Of a stretch of DNA of 64,000 bases, positions 20,027 to 29,389 are shown piece after piece. Both the position numbers and the translations under genes were made by a program. The stretch is taken from the NCBI GenBank assembly GCA_025358295.1, contig JANYJY010000068.1:1-64000 (forward strand). Reading direction: 5' to 3'. A model generated the notes under the pieces. That model saw nothing but the letters and a program-made list of their open reading frames with translations, ran no database searches and was not told the origin of the DNA. Numbering within the stretch: position 1 is the first letter of the stretch; every line of letters starts with the position of its first letter. The stretch is from Gammaproteobacteria bacterium. GTDB lineage: Bacteria > Pseudomonadota > Gammaproteobacteria > Steroidobacterales > Steroidobacteraceae.

Positions 20027-22147
20027 GTGAGCCGCACCGACGCCGTCACTCGGATTCTTTTCGAGGCGTTCACAGCGGCCGAGGTGCGGCTTTTCTACTT
20101 GCTGGGCTATGCCGCGATCGCGGTATTCCTCTACGGCGCCTACGTGCAGATACGCAAGTATCGGCGCGGCGCCGCCCTGAAGCTCGAGGGCAGCATCCCA
20201 GCGCGCTTGGGCGCGATGTTCTCCTCGGTATTGAGCCATCGCACCATCGATCGCCGCGATCCGGCGGCGGGCGGCGCGCATCGCCTGATTTTCTATGGAT
20301 TCCTGCTGCTGTTTGCCGGCACCGCCACCATCACCCTCGAATACGACATTCTCGAACCCTTGTTCGGCATTCGATTCTGGCACGGTGAATTCTACTTGGT
20401 GTTCTCCTTGGTGCTGGACGTCGCCGGCGTCGCATTGATCGCGGGCCTGATGTTCATGATGTACAGGCGCGGCTGGATGCATTTGCCCAAGCTGGATTAC
20501 GCGCGGCCGGATCGGGTCCCCGGCGATCCTGATTTCAACCGGCCGCAATACCGCCGCGAAGATTGGGCCTTCCTCTGGATCCTGGTGATCATTGCCTGCA
20601 CGGGATACGTGCTGGAAGCCGCCCGATTGGTCTGGCTGCACGCGCGGGCGGACATCTGGGATACTCGCTGGTGGTCGCCGGTCGGCGCCCTGCTCGCGCA
20701 GGGCATGCGCGCCATGGGACTGGGCGCGGATGGAGCGGGTCTGCTGCGACATGGTCTTTGGTGGTTTCACGGACTCATTGCGCTCGTGCTGATCGCGCTG
20801 ATTCCGTACACCAAGGTGAAGCACATTTTCACCGCGGCGGCCTCATTGATGGTTCGCGATCCGCTCGCTGCGCAGCGCTTGCCGCGCGTCCCCGAGTCGC
20901 AGGAACAAGCCGGCGCGGCCAAGATCACCGATTTCAACTGGAAGCAGCTGCTGAACCTGGATGCCTGCACCAAGTGCGGCCGCTGTCACGAGGCCTGTCC
21001 CGCGCGCGCGGTCGGCGCGCCCTTGTCGCCGCGCGATGTGATATTGAGCCTGCGCGAATTTGCGCACGCCACCCTGGAATCAGGCGCCATCCCGGCGGCT
21101 GCCGAACTCGACATCCACGGCAAGGCGCCAGGGCAGGTAGCCATGGAAACGCTGTGGTCCTGCCGCACCTGCATGGCCTGCGTCGAAATCTGTCCAGTTG
21201 CCGTGGAACACGTGCCCATCATCGTGCAAATGCGCCGCAAGCTGGTCGAAGAGGGTGCCATGGATCCGCTGCTGACCAAGACCTTGCAGACCATTCACAA
21301 GACCGGTAATTCCTTCGGCGAATCCAAACGCAAACGCGGTGCTTGGAGCAAGGGTCTGCCTTTCCCCGTCAAGGATGCGCGCAAGGAACCCGTGGATGTG
21401 TTGTGGTTCGTCGGCGACTATGCGTCTTTCGAGCCGCGCAATCAGAAGGTATCGCAGGTCTTTGCCTCGCTGCTGCAGGAAGCCGGCGTCGATTTCGGGA
21501 TTCTTTACGACGGCGAGTCGAATGCCGGAAACGACGTTCGGCGCGTGGGCGAAGAAGGGCTCTACGAAGTGCTGGCGACCGCCAATGTGAATGCCCTGTC
21601 CGGCGCCAATTTCAAATCCGTGGTGACCACCGATCCTCATTCCTTCAACACGATTCGCAATGAGTATCCGGACTTCGGCGGCAAATACGAAATCGAACAC
21701 TACACGACTCTGGCCAAGCGACTGTTCGCCGAAGGGCGACTCAAGGTCACCAATCCGCTGAAATACCGCGTGACCTTTCATGATCCGTGTCACCTCGGCC
21801 GCTTCAACAAGGGCTATGACGCACCCCGGGAATTATTGGCCCTGCTCGGCTGCGAACTCATCGAGATGGGACGCTGCAAGGCGAACTCGTTTTGTTGTGG
21901 CGCCGGAGGCGGCAGGATCTGGGTACCGGATCCCGTGGGCGCCGAGAAGCCCGCGCAGAATCGAATGAAAGAGGCGGCGGCAATAGCGGGCCTTGAGGTC
22001 TACGTCGTCAGCTGCCCCAAGGACCTCACCATGTTCGAGGATGCACTTAAAACCACCGGCAATGAAGGAAAATTCGTGGTCAAAGAACTCATAGAACTCA
22101 TTCGCGAAGCCATTCCCGCGCGCAGCACCGAGGAATTGCCCGCATGA
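20027..22147 (+). CDS. membrane Fe-S oxidoreductase, ETF:quinone oxidoreductase type (DgcB/EtfD-like)
   Basis: The 706-residue protein has an N-terminal NarI-like membrane part with about five or six helices (residues 20-275), two 4Fe-4S ferredoxin motifs (CTKCGRCHEACP near 318 and CRTCMACVEICP near 384), and a C-terminal HdrD-like CCG domain (HDPCHLGRFN, SFCCGAGGGRIW). Such proteins take electrons from ETF and reduce membrane quinone. It lies between tmd and etfBA, so it should link TMA oxidation to respiration without a classical ETF-QO. The GTG start is two bases after tmd; the stop overlaps etfB. Confidence 0.85.
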   Translation: MSRTDAVTRILFEAFTAAEVRLFYLLGYAAIAVFLYGAYVQIRKYRRGAALKLEGSIPARLGAMFSSVLSHRTIDRRDPAAGGAHRLIFYGFLLLFAGTATITLEYDILEPLFGIRFWHGEFYLVFSLVLDVAGVALIAGLMFMMYRRGWMHLPKLDYARPDRVPGDPDFNRPQYRREDWAFLWILVIIACTGYVLEAARLVWLHARADIWDTRWWSPVGALLAQGMRAMGLGADGAGLLRHGLWWFHGLIALVLIALIPYTKVKHIFTAAASLMVRDPLAAQRLPRVPESQEQAGAAKITDFNWKQLLNLDACTKCGRCHEACPARAVGAPLSPRDVILSLREFAHATLESGAIPAAAELDIHGKAPGQVAMETLWSCRTCMACVEICPVAVEHVPIIVQMRRKLVEEGAMDPLLTKTLQTIHKTGNSFGESKRKRGAWSKGLPFPVKDARKEPVDVLWFVGDYASFEPRNQKVSQVFASLLQEAGVDFGILYDGESNAGNDVRRVGEEGLYEVLATANVNALSGANFKSVVTTDPHSFNTIRNEYPDFGGKYEIEHYTTLAKRLFAEGRLKVTNPLKYRVTFHDPCHLGRFNKGYDAPRELLALLGCELIEMGRCKANSFCCGAGGGRIWVPDPVGAEKPAQNRMKEAAAIAGLEVYVVSCPKDLTMFEDALKTTGNEGKFVVKELIELIREAIPARSTEELPA

Positions 22148-22944
22148 AAATTCTCGTGGCCGTCAAACAAGTCGCGGCGCTCGACGAAGATTTTTCGATT
22201 CGCGACGACGGGCGCGGCGTCGACCCGGATTTCCTCATCCGCGACTTGAACGAATGGGACGATTTCTCCCTGGAAGAAGCCGTCAAGATCAAGGAAGCCG
22301 CGACAGAGCCGGTGGAGGTCGTGGTCGTGTCGGTGGGTTCCGATGAGGTGGACGAGTCGCTGCGCAAGTGTCTGGCCAAGGGCGCGGACCGCGCGATCCG
22401 GGTCTGGGATTCGGCCATCGAAGGCTCCGATTCCATTGCCGTTGCGCGAGTGCTGGCGGCGACGGTCCAGCGCGAAGCGCCGGACATGCTGTTTGCCGGC
22501 GTCCAATCCTCCGATCAATCATTCGCCTCGACGGGGATCGCCACCGCTGGATTTCTCGGCTGGCCGCATGCGGCGGTCGTCAGCAACCTGACTCTTGCCG
22601 CGGGGACGAAGTCGGCGGTTTTTCGGCGCGAATTGGAAGGCGGGCTTCTGCATGAAGTGGAGATTCAATGCCCCGCCGTGCTGACCATCCAGCTCGGCAT
22701 CAACACGCCGCGCTATGCGTCCCTACGCAGCATCAAACAGGCGTCGGCAAAACCCATCGAAGTGTTGTCCCTCGCGGACATCGCTTTGGGGGCAGCGGAC
22801 GTAGGCGAAGCCGGATCCCTGTCTCGAGTACGCCGTATGTATGTGCCGGATATGGGCCGCGCGCAGCTCATTGAAGGAAGCGCGGCACAGCAGGCGGCGC
22901 GGCTTGCCGAAATCATTCGCGAATTCAAGGGAGCCGCAGCATGA
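22144..22944 (+). CDS. etfB: electron transfer flavoprotein beta subunit
   Basis: The 266-residue protein begins MKILVAVKQVA and keeps the AMP-binding region typical of EtfB. With EtfA it forms the soluble one- or two-electron carrier that is the natural acceptor of trimethylamine dehydrogenase. ATGA overlaps exist on both sides (with the Fe-S gene and etfA), pointing to a fixed stoichiometry. It is probably dedicated to amine oxidation rather than to fatty-acid beta-oxidation, because no acyl-CoA dehydrogenase is present here. Confidence 0.9.
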   Translation: MKILVAVKQVAALDEDFSIRDDGRGVDPDFLIRDLNEWDDFSLEEAVKIKEAATEPVEVVVVSVGSDEVDESLRKCLAKGADRAIRVWDSAIEGSDSIAVARVLAATVQREAPDMLFAGVQSSDQSFASTGIATAGFLGWPHAAVVSNLTLAAGTKSAVFRRELEGGLLHEVEIQCPAVLTIQLGINTPRYASLRSIKQASAKPIEVLSLADIALGAADVGEAGSLSRVRRMYVPDMGRAQLIEGSAAQQAARLAEIIREFKGAAA

Positions 22945-23897
22945 GCGGGATTCTGGTCATCGCGGAGCAGCGGCGCGGGGAACTGCGTCCCGTTTCGTTG
23001 GAACTGCTGGCGGCGGCCCAAGGCCTGCGGCGCGCGGGCGATGAGGTGGCGGTCGCCATCCTGGCCGAGTCGCCGGACATCTTCGTGGGGTCTTTGAGAC
23101 TCGCCGGAGCCGATGAGATCGTGACCATCAAGACCGGAGCGCGCGAGTTCGATCCGGACACATTCGAGTCCGCGATCGGTGCGTTGATCGCCCAACGAAG
23201 CCCTGACGTGGTGTTGGTCGCCCACAGCGTCGACTCATTCGGTTACGCGGCAGCGCTTGCCGCCCGCCATGGATGGGGATTCGCCACGGATGTGTTCATT
23301 GCGCAGCGTATCGACGGCGAACTGGTCGCCACGCGCGGCGGCTACGGTCAGAAGGTAAGCGTGGAAGTGGACTTCCCCGGTCGCAGCACTGTAGTGCTGG
23401 CGATTCGCGGCAACGTCTTCAAACCGCCGGAACAACCCGCGGAGCCGCGGATCACCGTATTCGACGCGCCGGCGGTTCAGAGCCGTGCCGTTGGCCGGAA
23501 CTTCATTGAGTTGAGCGCCGGCGACGACGTCGACATGACGGCGGCCGAGTTCATTCTCACGATTGGACGCGGCATCGGCGAAGAGGCCAAGGTGCCGCAA
23601 TTTCGCGAGCTGGCGGATGCCGTCGGCGCAACCCTGGGTTGTTCGCGGCCCATCGCCGACGCGGGCTGGCTGCCGAAGAGCCGCCAGGTCGGGCAATCCG
23701 GCAAGACCGCAAGCGCCTGTAAGCTGTATGTGGCCATGGGCGTCTCCGGCGCGATTCAACACCTTGCCGGCATGAAGCATGTCAGCACCATCGTTGCCGT
23801 CAATACCGACGCTGAGGCATCGATTTTTAGCGTGGCCAAGTACGGCATCGTGGGAGACATCTTCGAGATCGCCGAGGAATTGCGCCGTTTGTTCTAG
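22941..23897 (+). CDS. etfA: electron transfer flavoprotein alpha subunit
   Basis: The 318-residue protein has the EtfA N-terminal domain and the C-terminal FAD-binding region with GVSGAIQHLAGMK and VAVNTDAEASIF, near the usual family signature. The segment before it, SGKTASACKLYVA, is slightly unusual compared with the common TGKxVxPxLY form. It pairs with EtfB to receive electrons from trimethylamine dehydrogenase and pass them to the membrane Fe-S protein. Its start overlaps etfB by four bases. Confidence 0.9.
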   Translation: MSGILVIAEQRRGELRPVSLELLAAAQGLRRAGDEVAVAILAESPDIFVGSLRLAGADEIVTIKTGAREFDPDTFESAIGALIAQRSPDVVLVAHSVDSFGYAAALAARHGWGFATDVFIAQRIDGELVATRGGYGQKVSVEVDFPGRSTVVLAIRGNVFKPPEQPAEPRITVFDAPAVQSRAVGRNFIELSAGDDVDMTAAEFILTIGRGIGEEAKVPQFRELADAVGATLGCSRPIADAGWLPKSRQVGQSGKTASACKLYVAMGVSGAIQHLAGMKHVSTIVAVNTDAEASIFSVAKYGIVGDIFEIAEELRRLF

Positions 23898-23909
23898 AAA
23901 GGGAGACGT

Positions 23910-25595
23910 ATGAGTTCTACTGCGGAAACAATCGCGACGCAGGCCGGCGCCAAGGGTGCCGGTTTGGAACGCGGCATCGATTGGACCGGCGCTTTTTGGG
24001 TGGCGAGCGGCGTGCCGCCACTGGTGCTGTTCTCCATCGGCGCCGTGGCGGCGACGGTGGGCAAGCTGTCTTGGGTGATCTGGATGGCATCGATTGCCAT
24101 GGGATTCCTGCAATCCTTCACCTATGCGGAAATCGCCGGCCTGTTTCCCAACAAGGCGGGCGGCACATCGATCTACGGCGCAATCGCCTGGGTGCGTTAC
24201 GGCAAACTCGTCGCGCCGATTTCTGTGTGGTGCAATTGGTTCGCCTGGTCGCCGGTTCAAGCGACAGGTTCCGCACTCGCCGCCGGGTATATATTGAGCG
24301 GGCTGTTCGCGCCGGACGCGGTCATCAACACCTGGCACATCACCCTGCTCGATCTGGGCAATTTGAAGACGGGTTTGAGCCTGCGCATCAATGCCATCTT
24401 CGTGTTGGGCGCGGTCATTCTATTGGCGGTCAAATTCATTCAGGACGGCGGTATTCTGCGTTCGGCGAACACCACCAAAATACTGGGAATTTCGGCGATG
24501 ATCCCCCTGCTTCTGATCGGCATCGTACCGATCCTGACCGGCGACATCGCCAGGGCGAATTTCTTTCCGCTCGCCCCCTTGGCGCACGATGCCTTGGGAA
24601 ATGTCGCCGACGGTGCCTGGAACATGGCCGGCGTCACCGTGTTTGCAGCGGGCATGTTCCTCGCGGCCTGGTCCACCTACGGCTTCGAAACCGCGGTGTG
24701 CTACACAGGCGAATTCAAGAATCCCAAGACCGACACCTTCAAGGCGATCTTCTATTCAGGACTGCTCTGCCTGGTCGTGTACACCCTGGTGCCGTTCGCC
24801 TTCCAAGGCTTTCTCGGCTTGGGCAGTTTGGTTCACCCGGCGATTATCGATGCGGCCGGCAACGTAACCACGCCGGCGCAGTACGGCGGCATCCTCGCCC
24901 CGGAAATCAACAGCGGCATGGGCGTCGCGGCCGTGATGGCGAAAATGGTGCATGCTGGACCTCTGATCGGCGCGATCGTGGTCATCATGTTGATTCTCGC
25001 ACTGGTGCTGTCTCTCATGACTTCCATGGCGGGTTCCTCGCGCACTTTGTATCAAGCCTCGCTCGATGGCTGGCTGCCGAAATATCTGGCCAAAGTGAAC
25101 GCCCATGGTGCGCCAACGAACGCCATGTTCACCAATCTCGGATTCAATCTCGTGCTGCTGCTGCTGTCCGATTCAGTATTCGTCATCGGCGCCGCCAATA
25201 TCGGCTATTTGATTTTCAATTTCTTGAACCTCAATGCGGGCTGGATTCACCGCCTGGACCGGCCCAGACAGGAGAGGCCCTGGCGCGCGCCGACCTGGAT
25301 CCTCGGCGCGGGCGCAGTGCTGTCCTTCGTCAATCTCGCCTTCATGGGATTCGGCGCCAATGTATACGGCTCGGGGACGCTGATGACGGGTCTGATTTTT
25401 GCCGCGTTGATCGTCCCGGTTTTCGTCTACCGTCACTACATTCAGGACAAGGGTTCGTTCCCGCAGGAAATGGCCGAGGATCTGGAGACGGTGGACGGCG
25501 AGAAAATCGTCAAGCGCGCGGGAATCTGGCCCTACATCGTGCTGGTACTGGGCATCGTCGTGGTTTATGTCACGCATAGGCTCGCGGTGTACTAA
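23910..25595 (+). CDS. APC-superfamily permease, candidate methylated-amine or amino-acid transporter
   Basis: The 561-residue membrane protein has about 12-13 hydrophobic helices and APC-type features: an early unwound helix region (SGVPPLVLFSIGAVAAT) and a GFETAVCYTGEFKNPKTD loop. It begins 12 bases after etfA with AAAGGGAGA before the ATG and ends directly at the dmmA start. Its place inside the tri- and dimethylamine operon suggests uptake or exchange of an amine or of a pathway amino acid such as glutamate. The substrate cannot be read from sequence. Confidence 0.82.
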   Translation: MSSTAETIATQAGAKGAGLERGIDWTGAFWVASGVPPLVLFSIGAVAATVGKLSWVIWMASIAMGFLQSFTYAEIAGLFPNKAGGTSIYGAIAWVRYGKLVAPISVWCNWFAWSPVQATGSALAAGYILSGLFAPDAVINTWHITLLDLGNLKTGLSLRINAIFVLGAVILLAVKFIQDGGILRSANTTKILGISAMIPLLLIGIVPILTGDIARANFFPLAPLAHDALGNVADGAWNMAGVTVFAAGMFLAAWSTYGFETAVCYTGEFKNPKTDTFKAIFYSGLLCLVVYTLVPFAFQGFLGLGSLVHPAIIDAAGNVTTPAQYGGILAPEINSGMGVAAVMAKMVHAGPLIGAIVVIMLILALVLSLMTSMAGSSRTLYQASLDGWLPKYLAKVNAHGAPTNAMFTNLGFNLVLLLLSDSVFVIGAANIGYLIFNFLNLNAGWIHRLDRPRQERPWRAPTWILGAGAVLSFVNLAFMGFGANVYGSGTLMTGLIFAALIVPVFVYRHYIQDKGSFPQEMAEDLETVDGEKIVKRAGIWPYIVLVLGIVVVYVTHRLAVY

Positions 25596-26216
25596 ATGCT
25601 GGTTACCGGGATCAAGAGCAAGCCTGTCTACGCGCCGCTGCAAGTCGACACGCGCGGCCGCTATCACCTGATGCTGGGCATGGGTGTCGGGGGCGCTCCG
25701 CTGCTGCGTGTGATCACCGACATGCGTGCCATTGCAGCACAGTCTCTGCTTAGCACCCGGGTGCTGTTTCTGCCGGACAGCGCCGCGACCGGCGTAGCGG
25801 CGCACGCCGTGCAATTCGAGACGGCCGGCGTCGCCGACGTGCAGGCATTCTCGGGAACACCGCAGCTGCTGGATCGATTCAGAACCCTCTTGTCGCAATC
25901 CCTGATGGGTACCCGGCTCTACGTCGCGGGCCCGGAGAGCTTCATCGGACTCGCCATGAAGATCGCGCTCGAATTCAATTTGAACAAAGACGAGATTCGC
26001 GCCGAAGAATGCGGCACCTTGGCGCGGCGAGTCTACTGCATTCATTGCCGGGCCACCACCGAGAATGTGCGGACGAACATTGTCCGCTGCGTCGGCTGCG
26101 ATCGCTGGCTGCTGGTTCGCGACCACTACTCGCGCCGCCTGGCCGCCTACATGGGCGTCATGGCAGATGCAGAAGCGCCGGGCGAATTACCTCCGATCAA
26201 GGAGGTATTCCTATGA
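25596..26216 (+). CDS. dmmA: dimethylamine monooxygenase subunit DmmA-like
   Basis: The 206-residue protein has a Rossmann-like N-terminal part and a C-terminal small metal-binding ribbon with two CxxC pairs (CIHC at 149-152 and CVGC about 18 residues later), typical of DmmA. It is a subunit of the heme-dependent oxidative N-demethylase that turns dimethylamine into methylamine and formaldehyde with O2 and NADPH. It abuts the permease stop and overlaps the next gene as ATGA, so all subunits are likely made together. Confidence 0.82.
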   Translation: MLVTGIKSKPVYAPLQVDTRGRYHLMLGMGVGGAPLLRVITDMRAIAAQSLLSTRVLFLPDSAATGVAAHAVQFETAGVADVQAFSGTPQLLDRFRTLLSQSLMGTRLYVAGPESFIGLAMKIALEFNLNKDEIRAEECGTLARRVYCIHCRATTENVRTNIVRCVGCDRWLLVRDHYSRRLAAYMGVMADAEAPGELPPIKEVFL

Positions 26217-27175
26217 ATGACGCGCAGACCATCACCGTCCAGGTCGTCGGTATAGAACAGGTAACGCCGCTGATCAAGCATTTCAAGCTCGCACCGGTGG
26301 CCGGCGGCAGCCTGCCCGTATTTTCCGGCGGCTCGCACATCATCGTCGTCATGCAACGCACAGACCGCGTCCACAAGAATCCGTACTCCTTGCTCAGCTC
26401 GCCGTCGCAATTGGACGCGTATGAAATCGGCGTGAGGCGAATGGAAGAATCACGCGGCGGATCACATTTCATGCACGATGCGGTAAAGGTCGGCAGCCGC
26501 CTGGAAATTGCCCATCCGGTGAACCTGTTCGCCCTCGACAAGATCGCCCGCAAGCATGTGCTGATTGCCGGTGGCATCGGCATCACGCCCTTTCTTGCCC
26601 AACTCGAGGACTTGCACGACGGTAGCGTTCCCTACGAGCTGCATTATTCGGTGCGTTCAGCCGAACACGCGGCTTTTCTCGAGCGCCTGCGCCGCCGCGA
26701 GGGCGACAAAATCCATATGTACTACGACGATGCCGGTCTGACGATCCCATACCAGGAATTGCTGGCCGCTCAACCACTCGGTACCCATGTGTACGTTTGC
26801 GGCCCGGCCGGTATGATCAAGCATGTGATTGGCACCGCTCAGACCTGGGGGTGGCCGGACAGCCACATTCACTGGGAGCAATTCAGCGCGCCCCCCGTCG
26901 GCGACGCGTTTGAAGTGTTTCTGGCGCGGTCGAAGGTCAGCGTGCACGTTCCGCCGGATCAGAGCTTGCTGGAGAGCATCGAGGCCGCGGGTGTGGAAGT
27001 ACCCTATCTGTGCCGCGGTGGGGTCTGCGGCTTTTGCCACACGAAGGTGCTCGAGCTCGACGGCGAATTGGTGCACAACGACCACTTTTTGTCCGAGGCG
27101 GAAAAGGCCAAGGGCAAGAGCATCATGCCGTGCGTATCGCGGGCCCAGGGCAAGCGCCTGGTCCTGGACTTGTGA
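26213..27175 (+). CDS. dmmB: dimethylamine monooxygenase reductase subunit (FMN / 2Fe-2S, phthalate dioxygenase reductase type)
   Basis: The 320-residue protein has a flavin domain (NPYSLLSSPS near residue 60), an NAD(P)H domain (IAGGIGITPFLAQ near 121, VYVCGPAGMI near 195) and a C-terminal plant-type ferredoxin domain with CRGGVCGFCHTK and a later Cys. It passes electrons from NAD(P)H to the heme subunit. GGAGG seven bases upstream supports ATG 26213, which overlaps dmmA. The same fold occurs in VanB; the neighbours assign it to dimethylamine oxidation. Confidence 0.88.
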   Translation: MNDAQTITVQVVGIEQVTPLIKHFKLAPVAGGSLPVFSGGSHIIVVMQRTDRVHKNPYSLLSSPSQLDAYEIGVRRMEESRGGSHFMHDAVKVGSRLEIAHPVNLFALDKIARKHVLIAGGIGITPFLAQLEDLHDGSVPYELHYSVRSAEHAAFLERLRRREGDKIHMYYDDAGLTIPYQELLAAQPLGTHVYVCGPAGMIKHVIGTAQTWGWPDSHIHWEQFSAPPVGDAFEVFLARSKVSVHVPPDQSLLESIEAAGVEVPYLCRGGVCGFCHTKVLELDGELVHNDHFLSEAEKAKGKSIMPCVSRAQGKRLVLDL

Positions 27176-27191
27176 GCGCCAGGAGCCGTCG

Positions 27192-28232
27192 ATGAACACC
27201 GTATTCAAGAACGAAACTTTCCGCGACGATTTCACTTACCGCAACACCCCGCAGGCCATCCAGCGCTTCCCTCTGCCGTTTCCCGAAGACAGTTATATGT
27301 ATTCGGTGAACATCGAGCCGCACCTTCCCGGACCGCGCGGGTCGGTCACGGAGTTTGCCTTCGACGTCGATGAGCACTATGTGGCGGAATGCCGCGAGCG
27401 CGCCATCGTGCTGGCCACCGAGCCGCTGCGCTACCAGGCCCTGCCCCACATGCTGAGCTCGCAATGGGATTGCCTGGAATTGATCATGGACTCCCTCGCC
27501 CGGGATTATCCGGCGCATTTTTCATTGTCCAAGCAAGGCAATCGATGGCACTGGGTCAATCGGCCATTGCAGATCGATCAACAATTCACTTTCGGCGATA
27601 CCTCGACCCTGCCGCGGCAGCCGCTTGACTACATCACACGCCAGGCGCAAGGCGACTTCGTGGTCATGGACCAGCGTGAAGGGGATTTGTGGACCGAGGC
27701 CGGCATGGTGACCACGCAGGCGGACTGGTCCTTGGATTTCGACGTCGGCATGACCTTCAAGGAATGGCATGGTCCGGTGCCGCTCGCACACGAGCTGCAG
27801 GTTTTTGACAGGGCGCTCAAATTTCTGCTCAACCTCCGATTGGGCCAGCCCGTGCGGCGTCTGAATTGGACCATGACCGTCAACCCGCGCCTTGACACCT
27901 CGCCTGAAAATTATCCCCACTGGGGCACCGACCGCGCCTCGGTGACCCCGCAAAACGCCGGTGATCGAGTCCATCTGCGTGTTGAACTGCAGGGACTGTG
28001 GCGACTGCCGCGCAGCAACGCCATCGTCTTCGGCATTCGCTGTTACTTGATCAGCTTGCGCGAACTGTCGACCGTGCCGAAGTGGGCGCGGCGCGTGCAT
28101 CGCGTCCTGAAAGAACTTCACCCCGCGCTGGTGGATTACAAGGGCTTGACGCGCTATCGCGACGCGGCCGTCGCATGGCTGGCGCCTTTCGACGACGGCT
28201 CTCCCACCACGCCGGGCACGGCACCCGAATAA
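27192..28232 (+). CDS. dmmC: heme-dependent oxidative N-demethylase alpha subunit (DUF3445 / HODM_asu)
   Basis: The 346-residue protein matches the catalytic heme subunit of dimethylamine N-demethylase, whose PAS-like fold binds heme and dimethylamine. Recognisable parts are MNTVFKNETFRDDFTYRNTP-like N-terminus, the central QGDFVVMDQREGDLW stretch and the late RLPRSNAIVFGIRCYLIS segment. AGGAG lies six bases before ATG 27192. The product methylamine would feed GmaS. Subunit letters differ between reports, so the symbol is tentative although the function is firm. Confidence 0.85.
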   Translation: MNTVFKNETFRDDFTYRNTPQAIQRFPLPFPEDSYMYSVNIEPHLPGPRGSVTEFAFDVDEHYVAECRERAIVLATEPLRYQALPHMLSSQWDCLELIMDSLARDYPAHFSLSKQGNRWHWVNRPLQIDQQFTFGDTSTLPRQPLDYITRQAQGDFVVMDQREGDLWTEAGMVTTQADWSLDFDVGMTFKEWHGPVPLAHELQVFDRALKFLLNLRLGQPVRRLNWTMTVNPRLDTSPENYPHWGTDRASVTPQNAGDRVHLRVELQGLWRLPRSNAIVFGIRCYLISLRELSTVPKWARRVHRVLKELHPALVDYKGLTRYRDAAVAWLAPFDDGSPTTPGTAPE

Positions 28233-28254
28233 TTGATCAACTCTGGAGACAAAC

Positions 28255-29388
28255 ATGGCACTTAGCTGGCGTACCTCGGTCCTGGCCGATCGGCATCGGG
28301 CACTCGGATCGAAGCTCGAGGATTGGAACGGCATGGGCACCGCCTGGACCTACGCCAAAGATGTGGCCCAGGATCACGTGGCCATTCGTACCAAAGCCGG
28401 ATTGATGGACGTGTCCGGTCTGAAGAAGCTGTACCTGGTCGGTCCGCACGCCTCCGCCATATTGAATTACGCGACCACGCGAGACGTCAGCAAAATCTAC
28501 CCTGGTAAATCAGCCTATGCCTGCATGCTGAGCGACGCAGGCCATTTCATCGAGGACTGTATTCTGTACCGCATGGGTCCGAATTCCTGGATGGTGGTGC
28601 ACGGCAGCGGCGCCGGTCACGAGACCTTGACCAAGTACGTGGTCGGCCGCAATGCCGCCATTATCGTCGACGATGATCTGCACGATCTTTCCCTGCAAGG
28701 GCCCGTGGCGGTGGATTTCCTCGCCAAGCATGTCCCCGGAATTCGCGACCTGAAATATTTTCACCACACCCCGGCGACTCTGTTCGGCCGCGCGGTAACA
28801 ATTTCGCGTACCGGCTATACGGGCGAACGCGGTTACGAAATCTTCTGCAAGGGCGATGACGCCGGCCTCATCTGGGATTCCATTCTGAGCGAAGGCAAGT
28901 CCTTCGGCATCATTCCCGCCTGTTTCACGACACTGGATTACCTGCGCGTCGAGAGCTCTCTGTTGTTCTATCCCTACGACATGTCCCAGATGTATCCCTT
29001 CGACAAGGATCCTCCGGGCGACAGCCTTTGGGAACTCGGTCTCGACTTCACCGTGAGCCCGGGGAAGAACGATTTCAATGGCGCGGATGCGCATGGCCGG
29101 CTCAAGGGCAAGGAGCGCTTCAAGATATTCGGCCTGCTGGTGGACGGACAGGCGCCGGCCGACATGGGTGACCTGGTGTACTCCGGCGACAAAAAAGTCG
29201 GCGTCGTGACCTGCGCCATGGTGTCGACCTTGACGGGTAAATCCATGGCCATCGCGCGCCTCGATGTCCCCGTAGCGGTTCACGGCACGAAATTGTCGAT
29301 TCGCGGTAAGAACGTCAATGGTCCCGCAACGGCGCACACTCTGCCCTTCGACGATACCGACAAGAAAAAGCGGACGGCGGTAGGCTGA
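28255..29388 (+). CDS. GcvT-family folate-dependent aminomethyltransferase-like protein
   Basis: The 377-residue protein has the GcvT fold: [15 protein letters not shown] near residue 45, [14 protein letters not shown] near 183 and a C-terminal beta-barrel. GcvT proteins bind tetrahydrofolate and accept a methylene group. It follows the heme subunit by 22 bases with a GGAGA site. A folate-binding subunit is reported with the N-demethylase complex, so it may catch the released formaldehyde as methylene-THF; a separate demethylase role is the alternative. The exact substrate is an inference. Confidence 0.8.
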   Translation: MALSWRTSVLADRHRALGSKLEDWNGMGTAWTYAKDVAQDHVAIRTKAGLMDVSGLKKLYLVGPHASAILNYATTRDVSKIYPGKSAYACMLSDAGHFIEDCILYRMGPNSWMVVHGSGAGHETLTKYVVGRNAAIIVDDDLHDLSLQGPVAVDFLAKHVPGIRDLKYFHHTPATLFGRAVTISRTGYTGERGYEIFCKGDDAGLIWDSILSEGKSFGIIPACFTTLDYLRVESSLLFYPYDMSQMYPFDKDPPGDSLWELGLDFTVSPGKNDFNGADAHGRLKGKERFKIFGLLVDGQAPADMGDLVYSGDKKVGVVTCAMVSTLTGKSMAIARLDVPVAVHGTKLSIRGKNVNGPATAHTLPFDDTDKKKRTAVG

Positions 29389-29389
29389 C

